Source: Aquificota bacterium (GTDB lineage Bacteria; Aquificota; Aquificia; Aquificales; Hydrogenothermaceae). Taken from it: a DNA stretch of 64,000 nucleotides. Shown here piece by piece: positions 43,854-53,628 of this stretch; within the stretch, counting starts at the first letter, position 1, and each line of letters starts with the position of its first letter. Both the position numbers and the translations under genes were made by a program. The stretch lies in assembly GCA_013153635.1 (NCBI GenBank), contig JAADDZ010000007.1:43425-107424 (forward strand), given 5' to 3'. The notes beneath the pieces were generated by a model that saw nothing but the letters and a program-made list of their open reading frames with translations, ran no database searches and was not told the origin of the DNA.

Positions 43854-46451
43854 GTGAAAGAAGAAAAAGTAACAACCCCAATGATTGCCCAGTATCACAA
43901 AATTAAAAATCAGTACCAAGACACTTTATTACTGTATAGACTTGGAGATTTTTATGAACTTTTCTATGAAGATGCGTTAGTAGGAGCAAAAGCGCTGAAT
44001 ATTGTGCTTACAAAGAAAAAAGTAGGTAAAGACACCTACATACCTATGTGTGGGATACCTTATCATTCAGCAGAAGGTTATATATCAAGGCTAGTAGCGA
44101 AGGGTCATAAAGTAGCTATATGTGAACAGTTAGAAGATGCTTCAAAGGCAAAAGGTATAGTAAAAAGAGACGTTATTCGGGTAATAACACCCGGTACATA
44201 TTTTGAAAATGAAAAGTTCAAATCATCTCTACTTGGGATATACCCTCACGGAAACAGTTTTTATATAGCTTACCTAGACCTTTCTACAGGAGAGTTCGAT
44301 GTAGGTCATCTAAATAAAGATTCTTTAATATCTTTTTTAGGTAAATTTCAACCTAAGGAGGTTATTCTCCCAGAAAATATAGATTTGACAGAAATCTTAC
44401 AGCAGTTCAAAGGTACTTTTGTTACTCATCTTCCAGAAGAATACTTCTCTGATGTGGCTATTGATGAACTACTACAGTTCTTTGGAAGCTCTCATTATTC
44501 AGCATTTGGGATAGATGAAAACAATAAAGGCTCTTTGTACCCTGCCGCATCTATATTAAAATATGCAAAATTAACCCAAAAGGCTTTCTTACCTTTTATA
44601 AACCCTCCCAAGTTATATTCAGACGATAAATATATGAGATTAGACTATTCTGCACAGAAACATCTTGAGCTAATATCTGCCAATGAGGGCAATATCCCCC
44701 TATTTAGAGTAATAGATAGAACCTTGACAGGTATGGGGAAGAGAAAGCTAAAATTCCTTTTACTCCACCCTCTAAAAGATGTCCATCTCATAAAAAAAAG
44801 ACAGGAAGCAGTCCAAGAGCTTGTAAAAAACCACTCTCTTAGAGAAACGATTAGAGAAAAATTAGACAAGATTTTTGATGTAGAAAGGCTTATATCTAAA
44901 ATATCTTCTAATACTCTATCTCCCAGAGATATGATAGCACTAAGAGAATCTTTAAAGAGTATCAAAAGTCTAAAATCAGTTCAAAAAGATACAAATTCTG
45001 ACCTATTAAAACAGGTCTTCGAGAAGATAGAAGATTACACTTGGCTTATTGACAAACTAGATAGGACATTGGAAGATAATCCTCCTTTGCATATGAAAGA
45101 TGGGGGTCTTATAAAAAAGGGTATTGATAAATCCTTAGATGAACTCAAAGAGGTCAAAGAAAAGGGAAACAGATGGATTAAAGAATACCAAGAAAAATTA
45201 AGAAGAGAAACAGGAATCCAAAGTCTCAAGATAGGCTTTAACAAAGTTATGGGTTACTACATAGAAGTAACAAAACCAAACCTAAAGTTTGTCCCTGAAT
45301 ATTTTAGGAGGAGACAAACCCTATCAAATGCAGAAAGATTCATCACAGAAGAACTCCAAAGATTCGAAGAGAAAATACTATCCGCTGATGAAAAAATTAA
45401 AGCGTTAGAATACGAAATCTTTATGAAGATAAGAGAGGAGGTAACCCTTTTAGCCCCTCGTATAGCAAAGACTGCTCAAAATGTAGGAATGTTAGATGCT
45501 CTATGTTCCCTTAGTCAGATAGCGGTGGAAAAAGAATGGACTAAACCAAAAATAGATAATGATTACAGAGTTTATATAGAAGAAGGATACCATCCTACTA
45601 TAAAAGAATTTATGGTAGATTTTGTCCCAAACAGTCTAAAGATGGACGAAAAAGGATTCTTTCATATTATCACTGGTCCAAACATGGCAGGGAAAAGTAC
45701 ATTTATAAGACAGTCTGCAATCATAATAATACTAGCCCAGATAGGTTCTTTTATACCGGCACAGAGAGGAGAGATAGGTATAGTAGATGCGATTTTGACG
45801 AGAATCGGTTCTGCAGATGCTTTAGCAAAAGGACTTTCTACTTTTATGGTAGAGATGTTAGAGATGGCAAATATAATAAACAATGCTACACAGAGAAGTT
45901 TTATCGTTCTAGATGAAGTAGGAAGGGGTACAAGTACCTTTGATGGACTTTCTATAGCTTGGGCGATTAGTGAATTTCTTGCAAAAAAAACCAAAGTAAA
46001 GACCCTTTTTGCGACACACTACCATGAGCTAACAGAGTTAGAAAATAAGATAGAAGGGGTTAAAAATTTCCATATGGAGATAAAAGAAGAAGGAGAAAAG
46101 ATACTGTTTCTGTACAGGTTAATGGAAGGTTTTTCAAATAAAAGTTATGGGATACATGTAGCAAAGCTTGCAGGAATAAAAGAAGAGATAATCAAAAGAG
46201 CTTATGAAATCCTTTATCATTACGAAGAAAAAGAAAAACCAAAAAGAGAAAACACAGAGCCAAAAGAGATAGATAATGAAGACATTCTACCTTTGTTTAG
46301 GCAGATAGAAGAGATAGAAAGAGAAAACATATATAAAAATATCATAGATAAAATAAAAGAAATAGAGATAGCTACATTAACTCCTGTAGAAGCTCTTGTT
46401 ATACTAAATGAACTAAAACAGAAAATAAAAGAAGAGAACAAATCCTCTTAA
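43854..46451 (+). CDS. mutS: DNA mismatch repair protein MutS
   Basis: Finds mismatches and small loops in DNA. The 865 residues are full-length MutS1: mismatch-binding FYE motif (F33, E35 in GDFYELF), connector, lever and clamp regions, ATPase with Walker A GPNMAGKST (608-616), and DEVGRGTSTFDG then THYHELT. The start is a GTG preceded by AGAGG at seven bases; the overlapping ATG is followed at once by TGA and cannot be used. MutL is not in the window. Confidence 0.97.
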   Translation: MKEEKVTTPMIAQYHKIKNQYQDTLLLYRLGDFYELFYEDALVGAKALNIVLTKKKVGKDTYIPMCGIPYHSAEGYISRLVAKGHKVAICEQLEDASKAKGIVKRDVIRVITPGTYFENEKFKSSLLGIYPHGNSFYIAYLDLSTGEFDVGHLNKDSLISFLGKFQPKEVILPENIDLTEILQQFKGTFVTHLPEEYFSDVAIDELLQFFGSSHYSAFGIDENNKGSLYPAASILKYAKLTQKAFLPFINPPKLYSDDKYMRLDYSAQKHLELISANEGNIPLFRVIDRTLTGMGKRKLKFLLLHPLKDVHLIKKRQEAVQELVKNHSLRETIREKLDKIFDVERLISKISSNTLSPRDMIALRESLKSIKSLKSVQKDTNSDLLKQVFEKIEDYTWLIDKLDRTLEDNPPLHMKDGGLIKKGIDKSLDELKEVKEKGNRWIKEYQEKLRRETGIQSLKIGFNKVMGYYIEVTKPNLKFVPEYFRRRQTLSNAERFITEELQRFEEKILSADEKIKALEYEIFMKIREEVTLLAPRIAKTAQNVGMLDALCSLSQIAVEKEWTKPKIDNDYRVYIEEGYHPTIKEFMVDFVPNSLKMDEKGFFHIITGPNMAGKSTFIRQSAIIIILAQIGSFIPAQRGEIGIVDAILTRIGSADALAKGLSTFMVEMLEMANIINNATQRSFIVLDEVGRGTSTFDGLSIAWAISEFLAKKTKVKTLFATHYHELTELENKIEGVKNFHMEIKEEGEKILFLYRLMEGFSNKSYGIHVAKLAGIKEEIIKRAYEILYHYEEKEKPKRENTEPKEIDNEDILPLFRQIEEIERENIYKNIIDKIKEIEIATLTPVEALVILNELKQKIKEENKSS

Positions 46452-46463
46452 ACTGGAGAGAGA

Positions 46464-47486
46464 ATGTCGGAGCTTAGGTACAACAGGTTAAAAGACACAT
46501 GGACTATCATTGCAGAAGAAAGAGCAAAAAGACCTCATGACTACAAGGAATATACCAAAGAGGAGGCAACACAGATAGAAAACTGCCCCTTTGAGTATGG
46601 AAATGAGCATATGACTCCACCAGAGGTATTTGCAATAAGAGAAAAAAATACAAAGCCAAACTCCTCTGGGTGGAAGGTTAGAGTAGTTCCAAATAAGTAT
46701 CCAGCTGTATCACCTCAAACCCCTTTAGATTATTTTTTTAGGTGTATCTACGATAATGTAACTGGTTTTGGGTATCATGAAGTTATAATCGATACTCCAG
46801 ACCATTTTAAACAGATACAAGACTTTAATAAGGAAGATTTTCAGTACCTATTTACAGCATTTAAAGAAAGGTTAAAAGCATTATCCAATGATAATCGTAT
46901 AAAATACATTCATATCTTTAAAAATCATAGAAAAGAAGCAGGAAAGAGCCTGTACCACTCCCACTCCCAGTTGATAGCTCTTCCTATGATTCCTAAACTA
47001 GTAGACACCCAGATAAATCAAAGCAGAAGCTACTACAAACAAAAGGAAAGGTGTCTTTTGTGTGATGAAGTTATGTATGAGTTAGAAACAGAAGAAAGAA
47101 TTTTATACAAAAATGAAAAATTTGTGGTGTACTGTCCATATGCATCTTTGTATCCGTTTGAGATTCGTATAGTTCCCTATCCTCACTCTTACTCTTTTTT
47201 AGAGATAAAAAAATTTGATTATTTGATAGATGCTGTTAAGGTAGCTGTTAAAAAACTAAATAACACCTTGTTAGACCCACCCTTTAATCTGATACTGTAT
47301 ACTTCCCCGCCAAAGAGGGATAACTACAAAATCCCAGACTACTTTTATAATATTGAAATTTTTAACCACTGGTATATAGAGATACTGCCGAGAATCACTA
47401 CACATGCAGGATTTGAGTTAGGTACAGGATACTACATAAACCCTGTACCTCCAGAAACAGCAGTAAATAAACTAAAGCAAGAGTAG
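46464..47486 (+). CDS. galT: Galactose-1-phosphate uridylyltransferase family protein
   Basis: HIT-superfamily nucleotidyltransferase, 340 residues. The active-site HSHSQ motif (165-169) follows the typical KNHRKEAGKSLYHSHSQ context. Other features are WTIIAEERAKRP at the start, CPFEYGNE and a CLLC pair for zinc, and a second half with HIT-like segments. Substrate may be galactose-1-phosphate or another sugar-1-phosphate such as ADP-glucose; the sequence does not decide this. It follows mutS by 12 bases and precedes marC by five. Confidence 0.87.
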   Translation: MSELRYNRLKDTWTIIAEERAKRPHDYKEYTKEEATQIENCPFEYGNEHMTPPEVFAIREKNTKPNSSGWKVRVVPNKYPAVSPQTPLDYFFRCIYDNVTGFGYHEVIIDTPDHFKQIQDFNKEDFQYLFTAFKERLKALSNDNRIKYIHIFKNHRKEAGKSLYHSHSQLIALPMIPKLVDTQINQSRSYYKQKERCLLCDEVMYELETEERILYKNEKFVVYCPYASLYPFEIRIVPYPHSYSFLEIKKFDYLIDAVKVAVKKLNNTLLDPPFNLILYTSPPKRDNYKIPDYFYNIEIFNHWYIEILPRITTHAGFELGTGYYINPVPPETAVNKLKQE

Positions 47487-47491
47487 ATAAG

Positions 47492-48154
47492 ATGAGTCCA
47501 TTGGAAAGTTATGAATTTAACTCTATATTTCAGACATTTTTACATTTTGAGATAGGATTATTAACTATACTAAACCCGATAGCCGCTTCTGCAATAATGC
47601 TAAGCTTAATAAACCAACCAACTAACGAAAAAGAGATAAAAAGGGTAGCAAAAAGAACATCTATCACAGTACTTATAGCCTCTCTTTGTATAGTGATTTT
47701 TGGAGAGCTGATTTTAAAAATGTTTGGTATCAATGTTTACTCTATAAAAGTTATTGGGGGAATCATTCTTATGCTTATCTCTATACGCATGGTACAAGGA
47801 GAAATCATAGAAACAACGAGACATTCTACAGAAGAGAGGAAGGAGGCAAAAGAAAGAGAAGACATATCTGTGATACCTTTGGCTATCCCTGTACTAGTTG
47901 GTCCCGGAACTATGGCTACCCTTCTTGTTTTTAAGATAAAAACCCAAAGTCTTTTAGACTTAGTAGCCCTTTTTTTAGCTATCATCGTTGCAACTATTGT
48001 AGTTTATATCTCATTGAAAAACGCAACCATATTTGTAAAGGTGCTAAAAATAACCGGACTTAAAATCATCACAAGAATAATGGGATTAATCGTAGGTGCT
48101 ATAGCTTCCCAGTTTATAATCGCCGGTATAAAATCTCTATGGCAGTTATATTAA
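47492..48154 (+). CDS. MarC-family membrane protein
   Basis: A 220-residue inner-membrane protein with six helices, of the MarC/UPF0056 family: FLHFEIGLLTILNPIAA, IVIFGELILKMFGI, and a second-half repeat with VIPLAIPVLVGPGTMATL. Members have been linked to amino-acid or drug export without clear proof. It ends convergently with the cytochrome gene, overlapping four bases. Confidence 0.9.
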   Translation: MSPLESYEFNSIFQTFLHFEIGLLTILNPIAASAIMLSLINQPTNEKEIKRVAKRTSITVLIASLCIVIFGELILKMFGINVYSIKVIGGIILMLISIRMVQGEIIETTRHSTEERKEAKEREDISVIPLAIPVLVGPGTMATLLVFKIKTQSLLDLVALFLAIIVATIVVYISLKNATIFVKVLKITGLKIITRIMGLIVGAIASQFIIAGIKSLWQLY

Positions 48155-48909
48155 TCCCAAAGCCACGAATTTTTGTTAACTGGTTTCATAAACCACATCT
48201 GGTACAGAGATATAACAATCATAATCCACGAAGCAACAAAATAACCAAAACCCCCTGCTATAACAAACCAAGCAAACCAAGGTAAAAATTTTGTAAGCCA
48301 CCAAGCCAAAATATCGATAAATTGAAAGACAAAAGGAACTGCAATCAGTACAGATTTAAGGATTCTGTTAATCCCAATAGAAAAAGAAAAAATAAAACCG
48401 ATAAACATAAAGATAAAAGACATACCAAAAAGATGTATGTGAGACAGCTTAGTAAGCCTAGATATAGATATACCAGTGTCTACCTCTGCCATCTGTTTTA
48501 GGACTTCCTTTTTTGTAATGTCAAGCTCTGGCATTTGGGAATGACAGCTAGCACACCTTTTTTGTATGATAGGCATTATTTTTTTATCTATCTCTTCATC
48601 TGGAGCGCCTCTACGTACCCAATCTATAAGAATCTTCCTCTCTTCTTCGGTAGCATAAGGCTTCATAGAACCTCTCAAAGCAACTTCCAACTTAGAACCA
48701 TCTCTCTTACCATAATAACTGTACACAATATCATCAATAGATACTCCAAACTTTCCATCGTATAAACCGTGGGTTAAAAGTATCAATACACCTGCAACGA
48801 TAAACCCCAAAGAGCTAATAAGGAGATAGCTAGTAAACAGTACCTTCACAGGGAGGGTCAGCTTTGTCAGGTTTAGCCAATTCATACCTTGGTTATTATT
48901 CTTCTCCAT
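48151..48909 (-). CDS. Membrane-anchored monoheme cytochrome c protein
   Basis: A 252-residue protein with one N-terminal membrane helix (about 24-46), a periplasmic loop holding a single CASCH heme site (119-123) and three C-terminal helices (about 158-240) rich in His and Trp (LTKLSHIHLFGMSFIF). The helices resemble part of a heme-b-binding membrane subunit, so it may join heme c and heme b in one chain. The loop segment DIVYSYYGKRDGSKLE...LRGSM suggests an elongated periplasmic part. No family name comes to mind. It stands alone. Confidence 0.8.
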   Translation of the reverse strand: MEKNNNQGMNWLNLTKLTLPVKVLFTSYLLISSLGFIVAGVLILLTHGLYDGKFGVSIDDIVYSYYGKRDGSKLEVALRGSMKPYATEEERKILIDWVRRGAPDEEIDKKIMPIIQKRCASCHSQMPELDITKKEVLKQMAEVDTGISISRLTKLSHIHLFGMSFIFMFIGFIFSFSIGINRILKSVLIAVPFVFQFIDILAWWLTKFLPWFAWFVIAGGFGYFVASWIMIVISLYQMWFMKPVNKNSWLWD

Positions 48910-49031
48910 CTGTTAAATCCTCAAAATTTGTATAAAAAAGTTTAATATGCCAAAAACTAAACATCAAATTAAAAAGCTTAGCTCTACCCCTGTTATAATT
49001 ATCTTCATCAAAAACAAAAAAGGAAATACCA

Positions 49032-49649
49032 TTGTACTTAGTAAAAGATACAAGACTAAAAAAAATGTTACAGATACTTCAAAAAAGACAAAAAGACCTA
49101 TCAGTCTTCATGGACAATATAAAAAATGAACACAATTTTTCTGCAATTATAAGAACCTGTGATTCAGTAGGAATACTCAACATATACTACCAATACAACC
49201 AAAAAGGAGAAATCCCAATAAATGAAAACATAACGATGGGTGCGCACAAATGGGTTTTTTTACAAAAAGTGAAAAATAGCTATCAATTTTTGAAAAACAA
49301 GAAAGAAGAAGGATACCAGATAGTCGTTACCCATCTCTCAAAAGAAAGTGTAAACTTTAGGGATATAGATTATACAAAACCTACAGTTATAGTAGTAGGC
49401 AACGAGATGTCCGGAGTAAGTAAAGAGATAATAGACCTTTCAGATTATAAAGTCATAATCCCTATGTATGGAATGGTTCAAAGTCTCAATGTATCTGTCG
49501 CAACAGGGATAATCTTGTACGAAGCCCAAAGACAAAGAGAGGAAAAAGGTCTATATACCACTTCCCAGCTTTCTGAAAGAGATATAGAAGACATACTAAA
49601 AAAATGGGCGGTAGAAGATGTAATAAAGACTAAAAAGGAATCAAGATGA
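49032..49649 (+). CDS. trmH: tRNA (guanosine-2'-O)-methyltransferase TrmH (SpoU family)
   Basis: Methylates the ribose of G18 in the tRNA D-loop, a modification that stabilises tRNA in thermophiles. The 205 residues carry the SpoU motifs NFSAIIRTCDSVG, IVVGNEMSGVS and IPMYGMVQSLNVSVATGIIL. The start is a TTG seven bases after AAGGA; the first ATG (49065) would remove conserved N-terminal helix residues. First of the trmH-THEP1-rnz run, with a four-base overlap to the next gene. Confidence 0.93.
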   Translation: MYLVKDTRLKKMLQILQKRQKDLSVFMDNIKNEHNFSAIIRTCDSVGILNIYYQYNQKGEIPINENITMGAHKWVFLQKVKNSYQFLKNKKEEGYQIVVTHLSKESVNFRDIDYTKPTVIVVGNEMSGVSKEIIDLSDYKVIIPMYGMVQSLNVSVATGIILYEAQRQREEKGLYTTSQLSERDIEDILKKWAVEDVIKTKKESR

Positions 49650-50173
49650 TAATAGCAGTAACAGGCAAAGTCCGAAGTGGTAAAACCACAGCAGTAAAAA
49701 AAGTCCTCCAAGCTATACAAGATAGAGCTATAGGTTTCTATACAGAAGAGATAAAAGACCCAAAAACAAATCAAAGGATAGGATTCAAAGTTGTAACTAC
49801 AGACGGCAGAGAAAGTATTCTCGCCCTAAAAGGTAAAAAGGGAAGATATAAAATAGGCTCTTATAGTGTAAATGTAGAAGAGTTTGAAAAAACAGTTATA
49901 CCACTATTAGAAGAGGCTTTAAACCAAAAAGATAAAATAATAGTGATAGACGAAATAGGAAAAATGGAGCTTCTATCTAGAAAATTCACAGAACTAGTAG
50001 ACAAAATCATATCCCAAAGAGATATAAAAGCTATTGTAACCGTTCCTCTAAAAGATGTTCACCCAATAGTAAAAAAAATAAAGACCAGTCCAGACACCAT
50101 CTTGATACATTTGACACCATCAAACAGAGACCAAATACCCAAAAAGATTTTGGAGATTTTAGATGAAAGGTAA
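49646..50173 (+). CDS. Nucleoside-triphosphatase, THEP1 family
   Basis: A 175-residue P-loop NTPase of the THEP1 type, known from Aquifex, Thermotoga and many archaea. P-loop VTGKVRSGKTT near residue 5-15, GFYTEEI and Walker B IVIDEIGKMEL. It hydrolyses NTPs in vitro; the cellular role is unsettled. Its position between trmH and rnz, overlapping both, hints at an RNA-related role. Confidence 0.9.
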   Translation: MIIAVTGKVRSGKTTAVKKVLQAIQDRAIGFYTEEIKDPKTNQRIGFKVVTTDGRESILALKGKKGRYKIGSYSVNVEEFEKTVIPLLEEALNQKDKIIVIDEIGKMELLSRKFTELVDKIISQRDIKAIVTVPLKDVHPIVKKIKTSPDTILIHLTPSNRDQIPKKILEILDER

Positions 50174-51065
50174 ATTAGTTCTGTTAGGTACATCTTCCGG
50201 TATACCAACGAAAGAGAGAAATACTACAGCTGTTTATTTACAGTTTTTAGGAAAAGGATTTTTATTTGACTGTGGAGAAGGTACCCAAAGACAGATATTT
50301 AAGGCTGACCTTAACATAACCAAAATAGATTACATGCTTCTCACTCATCTACACGGAGACCATGTACTAGGAGCTCCCGGGTTGATTCAAACTTTAGACT
50401 TTCATGGAAAAAATAAACTCAAAATATTTGGTACTCCAACAACTTCCCAAAAAATAGACTGTCTGCTAAAAGGCTCTATCTATAACAAAGAGATACAACT
50501 CCAGATAAAAGAGATACCTCCTCCAGCAACAGTAACCAAAATCTATGAAGAAAAGGACTTTTTTATAAATAGTATATCTATGAACCATGTGATAGATTGT
50601 ATAGGATACTCTTTCCAAGAAAAAGACAGAAAAGTATACAATAAAGATTTAATACAAAGATTAAACCTAAAAAAACAAGACTTTATACAACTAGAAACCC
50701 AAGGATTTGTAACCAAAAACAGCAAAACCATAAAAAAAGAAGATGTAACTACCCTAAAAAAAGGTTTTAAATTTACATTCATAACAGATACATACGAAAC
50801 AGACAATATTATAAAACTAGCAAAAGACAGCGACATTCTAGTGATAGAATCAACCTATTTTGACGAAGACGACAAAGCAAAGGAGTACAAACACCTAACT
50901 TTAAAATACATACTAAAAATATACCCAGAGCTAAACTGTAAAAAGATAGTACTTACCCACTTTAGCAGAAAATACGCATCATTAGATATTTTCAAAAAAG
51001 AGATACAAATGAGAAATCTAGATAACATCTATCTAGGGTATGATTTTTTCTCTATCCAGTTCTAA
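50163..51065 (+). CDS. rnz: Ribonuclease Z
   Basis: Cuts the 3' trailer of tRNA precursors. The 300 residues have the metallo-beta-lactamase fold with THLHGDHVLG (H62, H64, D66, H67), FDCGEGTQRQ and later metal ligands in FITDT, HLT and LTHFSRKY. The exosite arm typical of RNase Z is present between the core motifs. It overlaps the THEP1 gene by eleven bases. With rnpB and ssrA, both 5' and 3' tRNA maturation functions are encoded in this window. Confidence 0.92.
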   Translation: MKGKLVLLGTSSGIPTKERNTTAVYLQFLGKGFLFDCGEGTQRQIFKADLNITKIDYMLLTHLHGDHVLGAPGLIQTLDFHGKNKLKIFGTPTTSQKIDCLLKGSIYNKEIQLQIKEIPPPATVTKIYEEKDFFINSISMNHVIDCIGYSFQEKDRKVYNKDLIQRLNLKKQDFIQLETQGFVTKNSKTIKKEDVTTLKKGFKFTFITDTYETDNIIKLAKDSDILVIESTYFDEDDKAKEYKHLTLKYILKIYPELNCKKIVLTHFSRKYASLDIFKKEIQMRNLDNIYLGYDFFSIQF

Positions 51066-51091
51066 CTAAAGATTATAATAATTAAAGAACA

Positions 51092-52654
51092 ATGAAAAAA
51101 ACTTATTATCTAATAATACTTTTTTTAATAGGACTTTTTTTATACTCTGCGAACATCTGGGGTATATCTATATATAGTCTAGATGAAGCAAAAAACGCCA
51201 CCTGCGCAAAAGAGATGATAGAAAGGGGAGATTACATTGTTCCAACCTTTAACTATGAGCTTAGGACTGACAAACCTCCAATGCATTACTACTTTATGAT
51301 TGTAGCTTACAAGCTCTTTGGTTTTAACGAATTTTCAGCGAGAGTGTTTTCTTCGTTGTTTGGATTTTTTACCTTGATACTAACTTTTCTTTTCACAAAG
51401 AAAGTATTAGGAGAAAAAACAGCCCTCTTAGCATCTTTGGTCTTAATATCATCGTTACACGCTTCGCTACAGTTCCATATGGCTGTACCAGACCCTTATC
51501 TTATTTTTTACCTAAATGGAGTATTTTTTAGTTTTTATCTATGGTACAAAGAAAAAAAAGAAAAATTTGTGTATACAATGTACACCTTTATCGGACTAGG
51601 AATCCTAACAAAAGGTCCTGTAGCAGTAGTATTGCCGTCTTTAATAATATTTTTATTCTTAGTATATACTCACACCTTAAACTTACAGACCATAAAACAG
51701 TTAAGACTGCTAAGAGGCACACTGATAATCTTAACTATCTCTTTGCCGTGGTACATAGCTGTAGGACTCAAAACAGACTGGGTTTGGGTATACGAATTTA
51801 TATTCAAACACAACCTCCACAGATTCTCTAACTCAATGGAAGGACATGGAGGGATATTTATCCTTCCTTTTTTATTTGTGTTTTTTGGACTTTTACCTTT
51901 TTCTGTGTTTTTTGTTCAAGCTTTTTTAAAAGCTTGGCAGAACAAATATAAGGAAGTGCTTGTATATCTTATGATAGTATCCCTTGTTTATATAGGGTTT
52001 TTTTCTGTATCTGGAACAAAACTCCCAAACTACACGACCCCTACCTATCCAGCTCTATCAATACTCCTTGGTTACTTTTTGGCTAACTTCTCATTAGAGA
52101 AAAATAAAAAACTGTACATAAACGCGTCTATCGTAACTCTGATAATACTATCAGTAGTAATATCTATAGGTGTAGCTATTGGTATAAAAAATGAAAAGCC
52201 TGTAGCTGACCTATTCTACTTAGGAGCAGTTTTTTCTCTTTGGGCGTTTGGAGGTATCACTGCACTTTTAACTATAAGGAAAAGTACAAATCTGGCTATC
52301 GGTAGTATAGCTGTATCCTCAATCGTGCTGATAACTGTTTTTTTCTTTTATACATTTCCTAAAATAGATAAGAGAAATCCAGTTGTAACCATGCTCCCTC
52401 TAATAGAAAAAGGCAAACCTGTAGCCTATTATAGAGGTTTTAATCCGGCATTTGCCTTTTATTTAGGTACACCTATCCCAAAATTAAAAACACCTACAGA
52501 CGTTGAAAAATTTTTAAGTAACAACCAAAGGGTTTATGTCCTTACAAGAAAAAAATATCTCAAAGATTTAAAAGCAGTTAAAAATATAAAAATTCTTTCT
52601 ATAAGAAAAGATTTATTTGAAAAAACTAGCTCTGTTTTAATATCAAATAGATAA
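51092..52654 (+). CDS. GT39/ArnT-family membrane glycosyltransferase
   Basis: A 520-residue polytopic protein with about a dozen membrane helices. The first periplasmic loop carries SLDEAKNATCAKEMIERGDYIVPTF with the conserved Asp-Glu pair and RTDKPPMHYY, diagnostic of the ArnT/PMT superfamily (GT83/GT39), which moves sugars from a polyprenyl-phosphate donor onto lipid A or proteins. With lpxK in the window, lipid A glycosylation is a plausible role. A soluble tail of about 70 residues ends the protein. Confidence 0.88.
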   Translation: MKKTYYLIILFLIGLFLYSANIWGISIYSLDEAKNATCAKEMIERGDYIVPTFNYELRTDKPPMHYYFMIVAYKLFGFNEFSARVFSSLFGFFTLILTFLFTKKVLGEKTALLASLVLISSLHASLQFHMAVPDPYLIFYLNGVFFSFYLWYKEKKEKFVYTMYTFIGLGILTKGPVAVVLPSLIIFLFLVYTHTLNLQTIKQLRLLRGTLIILTISLPWYIAVGLKTDWVWVYEFIFKHNLHRFSNSMEGHGGIFILPFLFVFFGLLPFSVFFVQAFLKAWQNKYKEVLVYLMIVSLVYIGFFSVSGTKLPNYTTPTYPALSILLGYFLANFSLEKNKKLYINASIVTLIILSVVISIGVAIGIKNEKPVADLFYLGAVFSLWAFGGITALLTIRKSTNLAIGSIAVSSIVLITVFFFYTFPKIDKRNPVVTMLPLIEKGKPVAYYRGFNPAFAFYLGTPIPKLKTPTDVEKFLSNNQRVYVLTRKKYLKDLKAVKNIKILSIRKDLFEKTSSVLISNR

Positions 52655-52656
52655 GT

Positions 52657-53628
52657 TTACTTGTACAGAACAATCACCGTAATGTAATGGTTTTTCTTTG
52701 CTCTGTAGTATAGCTTTCCTGAAAGTTCTGGAAGTAACTGACGGACTATGTTAAGCCCTATTCCTGTGTTTGAATTCGTAGGAAAGGATATATCGTTTCT
52801 TATTGCAAGAACGAGTTTGTTTTTTTTGATACACATCTTTATATGTATGTAGCTTTTAGAGAACTTGAGAGCATTTTCGATTATGTTGTATATAACTGTA
52901 TCTATCTTGTTTTCATCTGTCCGTATGTAAAAATCCTTTAGATGTAAGATTACTTTCTTGTTTTCTGTTAGATAAGAAAACTCGTTTATCGTTCTTTCTA
53001 TAAGAGTTTTGATATTTATCAAATTTTTTGTAGGCTCTTTGTCTAATTGTTTTAATAGAGAGGTTAGATGTTTAAAGTCTTTTTCTATAAGATTGTAAGA
53101 GTATAAAAGTCTATCTAGCTCTTTTTGGGGACAACTTTCTTTTAGTATCTCAAGGTTCAGTTTGTTTATAGATAAGAAGTTTCCTAACTTATGAGATATT
53201 GATAGTATAGAAAGCTCCAATGTCTTTCTTAGCTGGGCTTCCTTTTTTATGTACCTTAGTATCGTGTAATGAAAAAACACAAATAAGCCTATTATTATCA
53301 CACTGTCCCAAAGGAGAAGGTTTATATAAAATTTTAGGTACTTTTCTTTTATGTAATTTTCGTCTACATAGATTGTTAAGTCCCCATCTTTTAACAGAGG
53401 TATAAGCTCTAAACTCGGTAAACTATCTCCTTTTTTTACTATCTTAAAGTAATCAGGTATCGGCTCTAAGTCGTTAAACTGGTGCAACTTTAGGTATGCG
53501 TTAGCTTCTCTTAGGATTGACAGCTCTAAAGTATTTTTATAGTAGAGAAAAGATATGCTGTTTATTATTATAAACCCTATTATGATGATTAATGAAAATA
53601 TAAGCAAAGCTTTTGTCTCAAACTTCAA
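52657..53628 (-). CDS. Two-component sensor histidine kinase
   Basis: A 323-residue membrane kinase: helices near 10-30 and 102-122 flank a small extracytoplasmic sensor of about 70 residues; no HAMP domain is evident. The phospho-acceptor is His146 in SISHKLGN, followed by the N-box NIIENALKFS and G-box NTGIGLNIV. The conserved position after His is Lys where many kinases have Glu. It overlaps the response regulator by four bases. The signal is unknown. Confidence 0.87.
   Translation of the reverse strand: MKFETKALLIFSLIIIIGFIIINSISFLYYKNTLELSILREANAYLKLHQFNDLEPIPDYFKIVKKGDSLPSLELIPLLKDGDLTIYVDENYIKEKYLKFYINLLLWDSVIIIGLFVFFHYTILRYIKKEAQLRKTLELSILSISHKLGNFLSINKLNLEILKESCPQKELDRLLYSYNLIEKDFKHLTSLLKQLDKEPTKNLINIKTLIERTINEFSYLTENKKVILHLKDFYIRTDENKIDTVIYNIIENALKFSKSYIHIKMCIKKNKLVLAIRNDISFPTNSNTGIGLNIVRQLLPELSGKLYYRAKKNHYITVIVLYK

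Noticed and set aside
48947-49129. 60-codon plus-strand frame ahead of trmH
   Set aside because: It overlaps the trmH start in another frame; the trmH protein is conserved from the TTG at 49032.
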